Shown: positions 21,301-33,079, counted from the stretch's first letter. The stretch is DNA of 64,000 nucleotides from Diphasiastrum complanatum (GCA_029204225.1 CM055103.1:24118163-24182162); one strand, 5' to 3'. A program made the numbers and translations. Notes: generated by a model not told the origin, from the sequence alone.

Positions 21301-24300
21301 CAGGACACACGCAATTCGTGTACTCCACCCATCCTGCGTGGAGCTCCATGTCGTCCTCATGTCTAGAAGAGGGCCACAAGGGGTGCAACATGTGGGTTAC
21401 ACCATGGATGGGGCCGGTGGAAGTAGTCCTATATGGTCTCCCAGATCTATGAGATAGATCTCCTCGTTCCTGTGAGAGAGACATTGCAATGATTAGAGTC
21501 AATGTTGGAAAGCACATCTGTAAAGTGGAAATGCAACAATCTTGAATCAAATCAAGTACAAGAAAATGGAGGGAGTATTACCTATGGTCGTCCAACTCGC
21601 AGGCCTGAAGCACCTCGTCGATGCAGTCCATGAACTCATATATGAGACCGAGGGTTTAGGGTTTAGGGTTTAGGGTTTAGAGTGCACCCCTCACGGTCTA
21701 TTAGGCGCATGACATAAAAAATGGGTTGCAAGAGCTCCACAAGTTATGATGCCTGTGTCTCAAAATCCTCTCCAAACATGGTAATCTGGAAGTGGACGAC
21801 ATCTGTCATGCGACCTCTAAAGTCTTGGAAGCCATCACTAGCCGTCATCCTCCGCAAAGGGTCGCATACAATCAATAATCACTCTAGAACCACGAAGTAG
21901 TAGGCAAACCCGGGTAGGTGCTAGCTTCTTTAGATCCAACAACGAGAAGGTGCAGAAAAGGGTAAGCACGCGCTTCTTCCTAGTGATGAAGCTGGCTACT
22001 CTTATGGCCTGAGAAGTGATTTGAAAGACAAACATCTAACAAAAAGTTCAGAGAATGGCTGAGGGGGGTCAGGAGCTAAGAGCAACGCGTTAAGCACAAA
22101 AGATGGTGAGTTTGGCAAAGAAAATTATACCTGGTGGATCCATGGAAGTGCGCCCCAATATCAACAACTACAACGTTGACTGCCTCCAAGATGAAGTTAC
22201 TTGTGATGGTTGCACCACCTCAAGTGGCTTCCGTGTCGTGCATAAAGACTATGCCGAGCGAGCAAGAGACTAGGATATCGACGAAAGATCGTTGACGACG
22301 GATTGCTGACGATCCATCGCTCAATATCGAGCATTTATATCTGTCAAAAAATATCCATCATTCATTAGACATACAAAGACTACGTTTTCTCAAAATGAAA
22401 CACATGCAAAAAGTTCAAGGACAAGATTCTTACTTCTGCGACACCATGCGAGAGTGGAACTCAGCTCTTGTGTGATGGTCTCCTCCTCCTGACAGACTCA
22501 TGCGCAATGCCTTTCTCCTGGGAGCTCTCCATGTAGTATCCACTGATGTGACAAGACGACAAAGCTCCCTAAATGTCCATGTGTCAGCAACTACAAAAGG
22601 ATTGCCACATTCGTAAAAGAATCGGCCAACTTGTCTAGTACACTGGGCATGCAGCTCTCTTTTCCACCCAGAATGCTCCAAGGTCTGCTGTGACCTGGGC
22701 CTAACCCCTCTTTGTTGTACATAGGCTGTCATGGTCTGGCATGCCCTACAGGTGTAGTGGATGGATCAACTGAAGGGGTGTCTGATGGTGGAGCTTTAGA
22801 TGTTGGATCTCTCTACCTCTCTCCAACGGAATCATCCTTGTGAAAAGGTGCATCTGTTGCTAATGATGATGTGGGATGGGAAGGGCCTTGTGTTGCGGCT
22901 GGAATAAGAGGAGCAGCTCCTAGACCATGCATTGTACCTAGACCATGCCCTGTTGTTGCCCTCTGAATAGAACATTTTGTTGGTCTCACTGTCACAGTGG
23001 ATGAACCATCAGGCCCTAGACCATGCCCTACCATTGCCCTTTGAATAGAACTTTCTGTTGGTCTCACTATCACAATGGATGAACCATCGGGCCCATACAT
23101 ATCTATCAATTCTAGGACTCCTCATCAAATATCTTGGGGGAAGGAGCTATGCCCAAATCCCGCCCATCTGGCCCTCTAAGCCGCAATTGGTGAGCCCTAA
23201 CCGTGGTGAGAGATCTAGATCCCATCATAGTACAAGCATCTCCATTTATGGGTACTTGATGGTGCGTACCCACGTCGCCCTTTGTGAACTCAACCTCTGC
23301 CCAAATTCCCCTACCAGCAATAGACATTCTATTAGTATGGAATCAATCCTACAAAAGGAGAACCAAACAAGCAAACATGTAGTACATTTCCCAAAGCCTA
23401 AAACATCTGCATGCATAATTTCACATTGAACCAATTGCACAACCCTTAGAACTTTTTGCAACACGACATCCAAGAAAAGCCCTAAATCTTGCTTTTTAAC
23501 GACCCATTGAAGCTCGTCAGAGCAAACATTCCAAGCATGAAAAAACATAGTGTATCATCAAACCGGACCTCATTCAAATGCCTACAAATCAGTTTCAGTG
23601 AGGGCCACAGAACACATGGGATTAGGGCATGGCATTGGCAACTTTCACTACGGACGATAGGAGATAAAATTAATAGCATAGGAGTCTCTGTAGGCACGAA
23701 GAAACACGGTGTAGCATCAAATGGCACCTCAATCGGTTGCCTACAAGTAAGTTCACAAAGGGGGCAAACACATGGATTTTGGGTGATACATTCACATCTT
23801 TCGTTATCCATGGTAACTACTAAAAATAACGTTGTAGAAATGTTCGTGGGCCCGAAGAAAGGTGGTTTAGAACAAACACCCACCCAAATCCGTTGCCTAA
23901 TTACTGAATCTAGTCATTTGCAAAAAAAAGAAGCCTAAACTCACCAAAAAGCTTCATTTGCTGATTTCTCGCCCCGTGAAAATCAAACTCCGTTGCCACC
24001 ATGCACAATGCCACCGAATCGCCAAGTAGATGCTCGTTGGATCGTCAACCGCTGTAGTCCTCCCTCTAACATCAATTTTGCAAATCCCCCTCTCTCCCAA
24101 GCATGCGGCCCACTGGTGCCAAAAACCAGGTTAAAAGCAATTTTTTTAAACGATTCTCTTCCGCGAATCACGATTGGCTGAGAATTGCAAGTCACGGCAA
24201 CGTTGGATCAAAGTTGCCCTGGACAGTCCAACTACGGTAGGGTTCAAGCAAACCTAGTTCTTCATATCAGAAGATTACTTTTTGACTTTCAGAGATGATT

Positions 24301-26098
24301 GGATGTAAGCATACTTATGTCACTGGCTCTATGCAACATTGCAAGTATCCAGAAGCTCTATGGCTTGTAATTTGTTTCTCTTTGGCTACTTCTAGTCAGT
24401 TACGTAGTTTGTTTCTCTTTGGCTGCTTCTAGTCAGTTACATGGGCAATTTCTCTTACTGACAAATCTACAGTTTCTTCTTATTTCCTTACCAGTGGCTC
24501 TTAGTAAAATGTCAATAATGCTTGGGGTCACATATTTAGCATGTGATCATTCTAGTGCACAATTCTCCACAATCAGCTGTGACAGCTTCCTGAATGAGCA
24601 GACATTGCCCGTCTCCTTTGAAAATGGACTTGAGTGAAATTTGAAATTCCTTCAGAGTTTTGAAACTTCACTTGAGCTCAAGTCAATGCAAGAAATTCTA
24701 CTCTTCAGAGGATTGCATCATTAGTAGTGAGCCGCATACCTGGAGAACTAGTAAAATCAAAACGAACAATCCATCAATGCATCTGAAAATTGACCACCTT
24801 AACCTGACAATCCTTCCTATTCCCGAAGAACGATTGCACTGGAGTCCGGAAGACAAAAATTTTGAACTGGCTTGTCCCCTTTGTGCTGAAGTTTAGTGAT
24901 GCTGCATTAATTATTGATCTTGCTGATGTAAGCTTGAACCCTTTAAACCAACTTTGTGAAATGCATTCCTATCAAAAGCTTGTTCATCACAAGTTGAAAA
25001 AGTCTTAGCCAAACAGCATTGTTAATAAATCCTTTCACAATATGGAGTAATGGTTAAGCTCTATCACTTTTGGTTGACACGCCAAGTACACTTGATGGAT
25101 AATTAGTTGGTTGCCTTTATTCCAAGATTCGAATTATTGTGAACAAACTTATATGTTCCCATTAACTTATACTTGCTAACCCATACCTATGGGATGTCTG
25201 TGCAAATGTTTGTGTTTATGTCTATGAGTCGACTAATTTAAAATGGAAAAAATCAGAATATAACAGTGATGAAGAAGGTCAAGATAAATAAAATTAAACA
25301 ACAAATTGGTGATCATAGAACATTCTTCTAAATTGGCAATATGCTAATGTGCAACCCTCCTATGAAGGAACTTCTTGATGGAGTCTCCTATTACAAACTC
25401 AAGAGGATCAGAACAATCAACTGTGGAATGCATGCAAGTTACTCTACTTGAATTATTTTGGAGGCCCTTAGGGGAACCTTTCAGGAAGTTACCAAACTAG
25501 GGTGATTTGATTGTCAGAGGTTGTGCGCATTGCCACTTGCTCAATGGCCCAATCGATCTCAACTTATCTACCAAGACATGAAAATCTGGATCGGACTCAA
25601 TAAATGACCATGCGAATACTATGGTTGAAGGGTCAATGAAAGCTTTGAATATTGTTCTTATTGTTCGTAGTACATACTAACATGTTCCATAGGTCTTTCT
25701 TTCTTATAACAACATTTCCCTGTACGAGTTACAAAGAATTTGACTACAGACATGTCTACAAGGAAGGAGTTGAGGTTGAGCGCATGCAATGGGCAAGTAA
25801 AGTTGTGGTGATAGGCTGGCACAATTACCGCCTAGATGGAACTTAGATTGTAGACCCTGCTCATTCTAGGGGCAAATCTAGTATGTAGGCCTCCTTAGAT
25901 GATGAGCCTAGAAGAAGTGACGAAGTGAAGAACATTGTTTTTTGTTTATTTACTTTTTTAACTTCAAAATATTGAACTTGAGGTCAGTATTCAAATTGTC
26001 GCTACACTGGTCTGTGTCGGGCGTTATTGTGATCTGTGCTAGTAAGTTACGAGGGCAGGGTTTCCCAACAGAGAAGATGGTGCATGAGGAGAAGAAGC

Positions 26099-26168
<70 letters not shown>

Positions 26169-28321
26169 AGCACATGAAGTAATGAGTGTTCTCCAAGGGA
26201 GAAACCGTAACTCTGACTTATTCACTCGTCTATGCCACTCTTCAGATACTTTATGCTGGATTAAGTTTTGTTTTTGAACATTTTAGTTTGAAATTGAGGC
26301 ACTATTACCTTTTATGCTCTGTTGAAAGCCTATAATCAATGGCCCCATTTGACTGTTGAGAACTTTACAGGCCCCATAGAGATTTTCCTGACGGTCTATA
26401 ATACTCATCACTGATACTGCACCACTATGGCTCACATGATCTTGTCAACCTTATCCAAGTACCTTCTCCCTGTTGAAAAACATTTAGATGCAGAATTCTA
26501 GAGATAATGAGGGACTGTAGTAGAACTTTTTCTTTGTGCTTTTGAGATTGCATAACACTTTCAACTAAACTTTCAACTGAATAGTCACACCTAAGTTTCA
26601 AAAAGACTGATAATAGTCCGCTGCCTATGTCATCCTGAAGTTCATGCTTAATAATCAAAGAAATATCAATAATATTTAAATCTTTGGGGAAGCTGTGAAT
26701 TCTCATCCTGAAAGCTTGATAGTTTCTGGACCTTCTTTAGAAGCTCTTGAATATAAGAGCTCAAGTTACCAGAAAGACTGGAATCAGTTGATAAGTTAGT
26801 ACTCCTTGCTAGACCTGAATACAAGCATATCTTTCTAGTCCCTCATCTAATTAAATGCTGTAATTTTGATCTGAAGCAGAATGTGGTAGTAACAGATTTG
26901 CAAGGTTATATCAAAGGACCTGTATAAAGGTATTGAGGGACACATGCATGCTTCAAGGAGAGTTGCTGCATACACACTACTAGTTACTAGTTTTCGCTAT
27001 TGCTGTAAATATATCAAAGAGTGGTCAAACAGTAAGACTAACGTGGTGCAACAATTGGAGAAAGGTAAGCTATTCGAGACATACTGGGCTTCGAGAGCTC
27101 ATTAAGTTATATGGTCTCTCTACAGGTATAGAATTCGACCCGAGTATGTTTTCTTCTCTTGGAAAATTCGAAAACCTAAATAATATTGTAGAAGGAAATG
27201 TTAAGGTCATTAAAATGATACATACTCTAGTCAAGTTCTGAGTTGAATTCCACGAGTTAAGGTATTGATTCGCTTAAATGTCTGGTTACTTAAGGACACA
27301 GTTTCTCATTAGTGACATCCAGAGCCAATGTTTCTGTGATTTCTTTTATGCTTCTAAGAATCTAGAGTAAATAATTTGCTGGATTTGAGTCAGGTAGTGA
27401 GACGAATGGAGATGCTTTCAACTAGCGTTCTCAATATTCAGTGGGCTGTTTCTGGGAGGGCCAAGTTCCCTGCTTCTCTCCTGTGTGGTGAAGTTATCCT
27501 AGCAGTTACTTCAACCTTTATCATGAATCAAATTAGTGGTCAAGTGGTTACACATGAAGATCAGTGGGATCTTTCTGGTTCATCTCCCATGGCACAAGCA
27601 TACTTTTGGGTGACCCGACTGGCATATTCCACGGTAGAAGCTGGAAAGGATGCAGCAGACATACCACGCAGTATAAGCAAACTATTAGATTCCGGGAAAG
27701 ACGAAGACAAGTCTACCTTCTATGTAGACCCAACTGGAGACCCAAGGAAGGTACGCATTCATGGTTAACTAAAAATCATCTCAGTTTTCTTCCACAACCT
27801 GCCGTAGTCATCACACATTTCTAAATTTTACACACTTTCATAAGTGAATCAAAAGAGAGATTGCTCTTTGAGCAGGTAAATTCAGGTAAATCATTCTTTC
27901 AGCATGGGAACAAGAGCTGAGAATCAGTATCGCTTTTTTCCTTTGTTAAAAAAATACGTATTTAAAAAAAAAACTTGGTCAAGCTCGAGAACGGAACGTG
28001 TTCTGCAACGAGTTTCGTTCCAGAACGGGCAACTATGGCCTAGTATGCTTGGTCGAAATTGATGTGGCAAATTGCTTTTTTTAGTAACTATTTATTACTG
28101 TTCTTAGTTTGAAGTTAGAAATATTCAGTTTACTTCTATTTGTAAGCCTCGCATTCTTCAGTCAAATAATCCGCCAATTTTTTCTGTTTATACCTGGCAT
28201 TTTGATAAGTTGGGTGCAGTTCTTTCAAGTGGAGGACAACCCACAGAGAGACCTTTTTCAAATTGGTTTAGTTATAGCACTCATCTATCTACTGGTACAG
28301 TTCCTGAAGCTCACACTTTGA
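16134..28321 (+). CDS. Predicted plastid DUF2358/NTF2-like protein with C-terminal membrane helix (5 exons)
   Basis: Exons 16134-16332, 18937-19196, 20274-20354, 27394-27750 and 28220-28321 total 999 nt (332 residues plus stop), with GT donors, AG acceptors and matching phases at every junction. The ATG at 16134 is the first after an in-frame TAG at 16113. Residues 1-66 are rich in Ser, Arg and Phe with few acids, like a chloroplast transit peptide. Then come DELVDGMSFGELCNDFE (99-115), ARQLAKDILDLREGNRALG (126-144), the FVKYKDPLRTFTGREKY block (149-165), MLSTSVLNIQW, ISGQVVTHEDQWDLS, and a hydrophobic end LFQIGLVIALIYLLVQF (about 311-327). F-x-DP-x-x-x-F-x-G-x-x-x-Y is typical of DUF2358/SnoaL-like folds; the family name rests on memory of plant homologues, and the function is unknown. 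Inferred location: plastid, membrane-anchored by the tail. Introns are 2604, 1077, 7039 and 469 bp; intron 3 contains a hAT transposon. Confidence 0.8.
16333..18936 (+). other. Intron 1 of host gene 1
   Basis: Donor TATG|GTGAGT, acceptor CTCTTACAG|TC. Phase-1 junction: one base from exon 1 plus two from exon 2 make a Val codon. Apart from a GA microsatellite no recognisable element is seen inside. Confidence 0.7.
18332..18387 (+). repeat. (GA)n microsatellite in intron 1
   Basis: Uninterrupted run of about 56 bp. Confidence 0.98.
21652..21680 (+). repeat. Interstitial telomeric repeat, four TTTAGGG units
   Basis: Four perfect plant-type telomere heptamers in tandem (GGGTTTA phase), located inside the hAT transposase remnant between the RLIDREG and LIYEFMD blocks. 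Not a chromosome end. Confidence 0.95.
22940..23100 (-). repeat. 78-bp tandem repeat, two copies, in hAT
   Basis: The minus strand encodes GPDGSSIVIVRPTESSIQ and GPDGSSTVTVRPTKCSIQ 26 residues apart; the nucleotide period is 78 bp. It lies upstream of the DUF659 block, in what would be the linker after the N-terminal zinc finger. Confidence 0.85.
23500..23910 (-). repeat. 159-bp tandem repeat, about 2.6 copies, open on both strands
   Basis: Marks such as GTATCATCAAA (23552), GTAGCATCAAA (23711) and a weaker third copy near 23868 recur every 159 bp (53 codons). On the minus strand the 133-codon open frame repeats C-x-C-x5-C ... C-R-x-x-x-E-V-x-F-D-x-T-x-C-F-F. The plus strand is also open. 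It lies in the 5' part of the hAT insert. Either an N-terminal Cys-rich exon or a non-coding subterminal repeat; which strand is coding is not known. Confidence 0.75.
24203..24329 (+). pseudogene. Duplicated 3' part of exon 3 and adjoining intron
   Basis: Copies 20321-20430: TTGGATCAAAG, CCTGGACAGTCCAACTACGG and the intron stretch to CACTGGCTC. The copy differs at scattered sites and carries a 16-bp stretch absent from the other copy. It still has a GT donor after ACTACG but no acceptor upstream, so it should not be spliced as an exon. The sequence after it looks like the original intron continuation. Confidence 0.85.
24330..27393 (+). other. Remainder of intron 3 of host gene 1
   Basis: No recognisable gene or element apart from a GA microsatellite at 26101-26164. 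Ends at the acceptor GAGTCAG before exon 4. Confidence 0.6.
26101..26164 (+). repeat. (GA)n microsatellite in intron 3
   Basis: Uninterrupted run of about 64 bp. Confidence 0.98.
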
Positions 28322-29879
28322 TTGATTATGTGAGACCACAATTTTTAACCAGATTTGGTAGTATCTTCATGTATGTAAAATGCTTCAAGGCACAGTAGAC
28401 ACTTTGAAGTTGTTGTCGCTTCTAATTGAGGTCAAAAGTTTGTTGTATCAAATTATTTGTACATAATATCGATCGCCAGACTTGTGCCTGTTTAAGAGTT
28501 GGCTGGAGTTGCGCACGTTTGAGAGTCAGTTTACAACTTTGATCATCATCTAGGGCTTGGATATGAAATGGGATACTTCCCAAATGTGTTGGTAAGGGTT
28601 ATTGTTTTCACATATTAACACTAAGATTTGAACAATACGAGTTGCACATTCAAGAAGCTTTTGTAAAATGCTAGAATAGCACAAGACGATATGTTTGTTT
28701 AGAAAAATGCTACAATTGCCATGGTATGAGCCATTTCCTCTCTCAGCGAGAATAGAAAGATCCTCAAGGTGCCACCATGGCAATCGTTAAAAACATGGGC
28801 CATCAATGCCCAAAGGTGAGGATGTGGGATATAGCAAATCCAACCATCTCATACTATTTCATTTTAAGAAACTACTAACAAAGAAGCCTTGAAAAACAAA
28901 AGACCAATTTCTCACACCTCCTTTCTGTCCTTATGTGTCATAGCTAGATAGTACAATCTCAGTGCTCAAAATTTGCATTTCATCCCACTTTCTTTTATGG
29001 CATGTTCTTAAGTAGCACATACATATATGCTTCGTCAATCAAATCACATATTGGCCTTGCCTAAACCTGTAATCGTTGATTATCTTATTCAACACTGTAT
29101 AAAGAAGAGTAGCGATGGTAGCTATGGCAAGTTAGTGTTCAAAGATTTGTTCTCTGTAGCAAGTTTTGTGTCAAGTTTAAAGTGCAGATTGTGGTAGATC
29201 ATGCTTTTCTAGCATCTGCTGATTTTCGTGTCAAGTTTTGGAGCAGATTGTGTGGTAAATCCTGCCTGTTCTAGCTTCTGATATTTGTGTTAAGTTTTGG
29301 TGCAGCTTGTGTGGTGAATCCATGCTTTTCTAGCTTTTAATTCTGATACATATTGAGTTTTAAGATTATTGGAGGAATATTGATGTCACTGGATCGTTTT
29401 TTGGTGGGCGGAATATGTTTAAGGTTAGGGGTTTCTTAGGGTTGGACGGAAAAATATCGATAATTCATACTTTTCAGACTCAAGATAAAACGGGTAATTC
29501 ATACTTTTCAAAAAGGCTTCTTAACCGACATTTGATTAAAATTTGGCATTGCACCTGTGTGGAAAATTTTCGGGATCATCCCACTAAACAGGCATTTAGT
29601 TAGTTTCTTGACTCTTGAGAAAGATAGCAGACTCGTGAAATACATACCCCTACCTTGAAAACGCCCCAAATTGATTGCAAAATAATGGTAGGTGTCATCA
29701 AAGATAATGCAATAGAGCCACTCTAATAAGAGATAAACCTTGCCACAACGATTTATCATAACACTAGAGCCACATGCTCTTCCTTATCAGATATTCACAG
29801 TAGGCCACAAAAGGTCATGGTTGGCTTAGAATAAAGGAAAAATGTCTCAGTCGGTCTCCAAGAATGGCCTAAGTTGGTA
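28322..29879. other. 3' flank of host gene 1; no further gene recognised
   Basis: Short frames only, without recognisable motifs. Contains a run of near-repeated phrases around 29160-29340 (the TCAAGTTT...GTGCAG...TGTGGTAAATCC...GCTTTTCTAGC theme three times, roughly 80-bp spacing). Confidence 0.4.
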
Positions 29880-30010
29880 TTTTGATAGGTTTTCACTTTT
29901 CCCCTCAAATCCAACCTAGTCTCTCCAAAGATACGGTTCTCTTTCTTGCAAACAACTCTTTGCCCAATGACTTAGTGAAGATATCAACCACATTCAGTCT
30001 TTGCAATCAA
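29880..30010 (-). pseudogene. Copia C-terminal fragment
   Basis: The minus strand reads VVDIFTKSLGKELF, the conserved end of copia polyproteins (usually ADIFTKPL). No other part of this element was recognised beside it. Confidence 0.5.
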
Positions 30011-30351
30011 TGTTTTGAAAAGCAAATATAAACATCAGCTTAGTATATATAGCAAGCCTTTTTTGGTGTTTGATATGTCTCTATATAATGCTTTTAGTTG
30101 TTTCTTGCAAATGGAGGGCTATAAAGTTCATTTTGATGTTGATAGGATGCATGTTATTCTAGGAATGCAAATGCCAAACAAATTTATACTACGCATCATG
30201 TCAAAATTGAACCAAATTCAAAGACATGTATCAAATTGTGGCACTAATCTTGTATGCGTTAAGTTCAAATGGGATTGGCATGTTGGAAAGACAGTATTCA
30301 AATTCCAATGACATTGTGTTTATTGAGTTTGCTGCTAATTATAGGGGTGGG

Positions 30352-30352
<1 letters not shown>

Positions 30353-30412
<60 letters not shown>
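30353..30412 (+). repeat. (GA)n microsatellite
   Basis: Uninterrupted run of about 60 bp preceded by a short G run. Confidence 0.98.
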
Positions 30413-30415
<3 letters not shown>

Positions 30416-31037
30416 TCTTTCAAGGTCTCCAATCAAGTTGACATAGTCACCTTATGCCAAAGCTCCAAGCTCTCGCACACAAAAGCAATATATGCATCAA
30501 AGAGAATTAGGAAAATGGTAGGAAGGCACACTCTCCCTTTTATAGAGAGTGGGGAGGCTTGCCAAAGGTAGTAACATGTCAAGTTCAAGTGTATGAGGTG
30601 TGAGGGACACCCTAATTGAAGTAGGAGTAAGTGGACTGAAGGGGTGAGTTGTAATGAGGAAACAGAGCGAGGAGTAGGAGCACTTTTCTAGGTGTTCATA
30701 ACTCTTCAAACTTAGAATTTGCTTTGCACAGGAACACAGATTATGCTACACAGTAACACAGACAGAAAACACTCTCCACAGCAAGCTCACATAGCAACTG
30801 TATTTTTCAAAATGAAATTACACTATACATATAGTTGTTCACTCAGGCAAATCATACATGACCCAGGTTGCCGTTGGTGGGACGCGTGTCCCGTCGACTT
30901 GCTTCGTGGCGAGGCCAACTGATCCTTATCCACTGATAGGACCCACAGTACAGTAACACAGTGATTCTACTTTAATTCCAACTCTCTCCCTTAAAATAGA
31001 GTCTACTTTTTATACAGTCATATACATAGCTTTAAAG

Positions 31038-33067
31038 TCAACAAACTTTAAGTACAGAAAGCTTTGATCTAAACTTATCAAATTTTTCTCCAGTAAGTGG
31101 CTTAGTGAAAATATCAGCTAGTTGTTCTTTTGTGCTACAATGAACAACATGAATTTCACGACTCAGCAGCCTCTCACGTATAAAGTGATACTGAATATCA
31201 ATGTGTTTAGTTCTCGCATGGAACACTGGATTCTTTGCTAGCTGAATGTCACTCTGACTGTCGCTATGTAAAGTCGTGGGATTTTTCTACTTCATGTCAA
31301 TTTCTTCCAAGATTTGTCTCAACCATATAGCTTCATGTGTTGCACTACACATTGTCTTATACTCTGCTTCTGTGGTGGAAAGAACAATTGTACTTTGCTC
31401 CTTACTAGACCAGGAAAAGCAACTACCACAAAACTGGAATACATACCCTGTGGTGGATCTACGATCATCATAGTCACCTCCCCAATCTACATCCACATAG
31501 CCACACAACTCAGGTAAACCATCATGCTTCCTGTAAATCAAGTCATACTCTGAAGTCCCTTTCACATAACGCAAAATGTGTTTTCCAATGCGTTTCCGTA
31601 GGTGCTGCCATAAACTGACTTACAATGTCAACAGCATAGCATATATCTGGTCTAGTCGTGGTAAGGTAAATCAAGCCCCTACTAACTGTCTATACAGCGT
31701 AGCATCAAATGACTTTGACCCATCAAGCTTAGAAAGCTTTTCACCTGGTTCAATAGGAGTGTTTACTGGTTTGCAATCCTGCAACCTAAACCTGTGCAGC
31801 AACTCTTTGACATACTTCACATGTGTTAAACCCACTTCATGTCCTTTTTGCCACACTTCTACTCCAAGGCAGTAATGCATCAAGCTGAGATCTGTCATCT
31901 CGAATTGAGGTCTTTCTTGATCATGTCTATCATCTCTTGATTATTTCCCGTAATAATCAAGTCATCAACATAAAGAGCAATCAAAGCAACCATATCATCA
32001 AAGCATAAGACATATAGATTTGGATCAAAATGTGTTCTCACCTTCCCCTTTGAACGAAACTAGGCATCAATCCTACTATACCACGCACATGGTGCTTGTT
32101 TAAGACCATAAAGCGCTTTCTTCAAGCGACATACTTTATTTTCATGTCCCTTCGCTACAAAGCCTTCAGGTTGATCCATGAACACTTCTTCTTCTAACTC
32201 ACCATTTAGAAAAGTAGATTTCACATCCATCTGATGCAAAGGCCAACCAAAATGTGAAGCTAAAGCAACAAGTAGACGTAGAGTATTCCACTTACAAACC
32301 GGCGCAAAGGTCTCCTCATAGTCGATGCTTTTACTTTTTGCGTACCCTTTGATCACCAATCTTGCCTTGTGCTTTGCTATACTTCCATCTGCATGGCACT
32401 TAGTCTTGTATACCCATTTGCAACCAATGGGTTTCTTGCCAACTGGTGGTTCTACTAAGTCCCATGTGCTATGCTTAGCAATTGACTTCATCTCCTCTCT
32501 CATGGCCTTGACCCAAATGTCATCATCCTTTGCTTCACCATAAGTCGAAGGTTCTTTGCTTTGAATAATGCTAGATAAGAGAGCATAATTTGTTTCATAC
32601 CTTTCAAGTTGAGTCTTCTCTCTTGTTGATCTTCGTAGCTCTCCCTGCTTAGATGATCCTGGAAAGTCATCCATGTCGCGGCTCTCCAACAATCTCTCAA
32701 ACCACTTAGGGAGCTTCCTGTCAGGTGATCGGCTTCCTGGTGAAAATGTATCCCACGGTACATCCTTCTCCTTGTGTTTGTCACCTGCAACTTCAATCCT
32801 TCTTGCATCAAAAGGTTTGCCCCTACCTCTCCAACCTGTCTCTTGAGGTTGAGTAGTAGTATCTTGAAATGTATCATCATGTTCATCACTCGGAAGGTCA
32901 ATGAATGGATCATCATCAGGTGGTATCCTCACTATACCATATTTCCCACTGGATGTGTCTATCTTTTCAACATCCTCGTCTTCATACATCTTGGATTCAT
33001 CAAAGATAACATCACGGTTTATATGGATTTTGTTTTCCACTGGATCAAAACATCTATAGCCCTTCAC
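31038..33067 (-). pseudogene. Copia reverse transcriptase and RNase H region
   Basis: A 335-codon frame (33067 to 32060) carries the linker, KPIGCKWVYKTK, ARLVIKGYAKSKSIDYEETF, PLHQMDVKSTFLNGELEEEV (an expected Asp is kept in QMDV; the usual Ala in VKTAFLNG is changed) and LKKALYGLKQAPCAWYSRID. After a stop the catalytic YVDDLIITG lies near 31960. Further frames carry [44 protein letters not shown] and STTEAEY (RNase H), then TKHIDIQYHFIRERL and LADIFTKPL. About three frame breaks separate otherwise long open stretches, so inactivation is moderately recent compared with the gypsy remnants at 5.8-13 kb. Confidence 0.85.
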
Positions 33068-33079
33068 ACGATCATCATA

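Larger units (their letters stand above)
20431..24202 (-). mobile_element. Degenerate hAT (DUF659-type) DNA transposon in intron 3 of host gene 1
   Basis: Minus-strand coding remnants occur in hAT order. QQTLEHSGWKRELHAQCTR and GNPFVVADTWTF (22560-22690) match the DUF659 entry; DILVSCSLGIVFMHDTEAT (about 22215-22275) follows. Next are AIRVASFITRKKRVLTLF (about 21950-22000), MTDVVHFQITMFGEDFETQA, LLQPIFYVMRLIDREG, then LIYEFMDCIDEVLQACELDD (about 21590-21650). The end reads WWSMHRRST and NWSLWATHHTKRRNKL (about 20960-21040), the C-terminal dimerisation block. Many frameshifts and stops; introns are possible. Ends resemble each other loosely (TTGCA plus a CGATTCGCGG block near both ends). Upstream part contains two tandem-repeat arrays. 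The insert lies between two copies of an exon 3 piece. Confidence 0.7.

Noticed and set aside
21652-21680. Chromosome end
   Set aside because: Only four heptamers, flanked by transposon sequence on both sides.
24660-24896. Possible extra exon of host gene 1
   Set aside because: Exon 3 and exon 4 already join in phase with continuous family-like text, and this frame shows no family motif.
27890-28060. Small hAT-like MITE in intron 4 of host gene 1
   Set aside because: Some GTTCCAG/AACGGG inverted text is present but no matching 8-bp flanks could be found.
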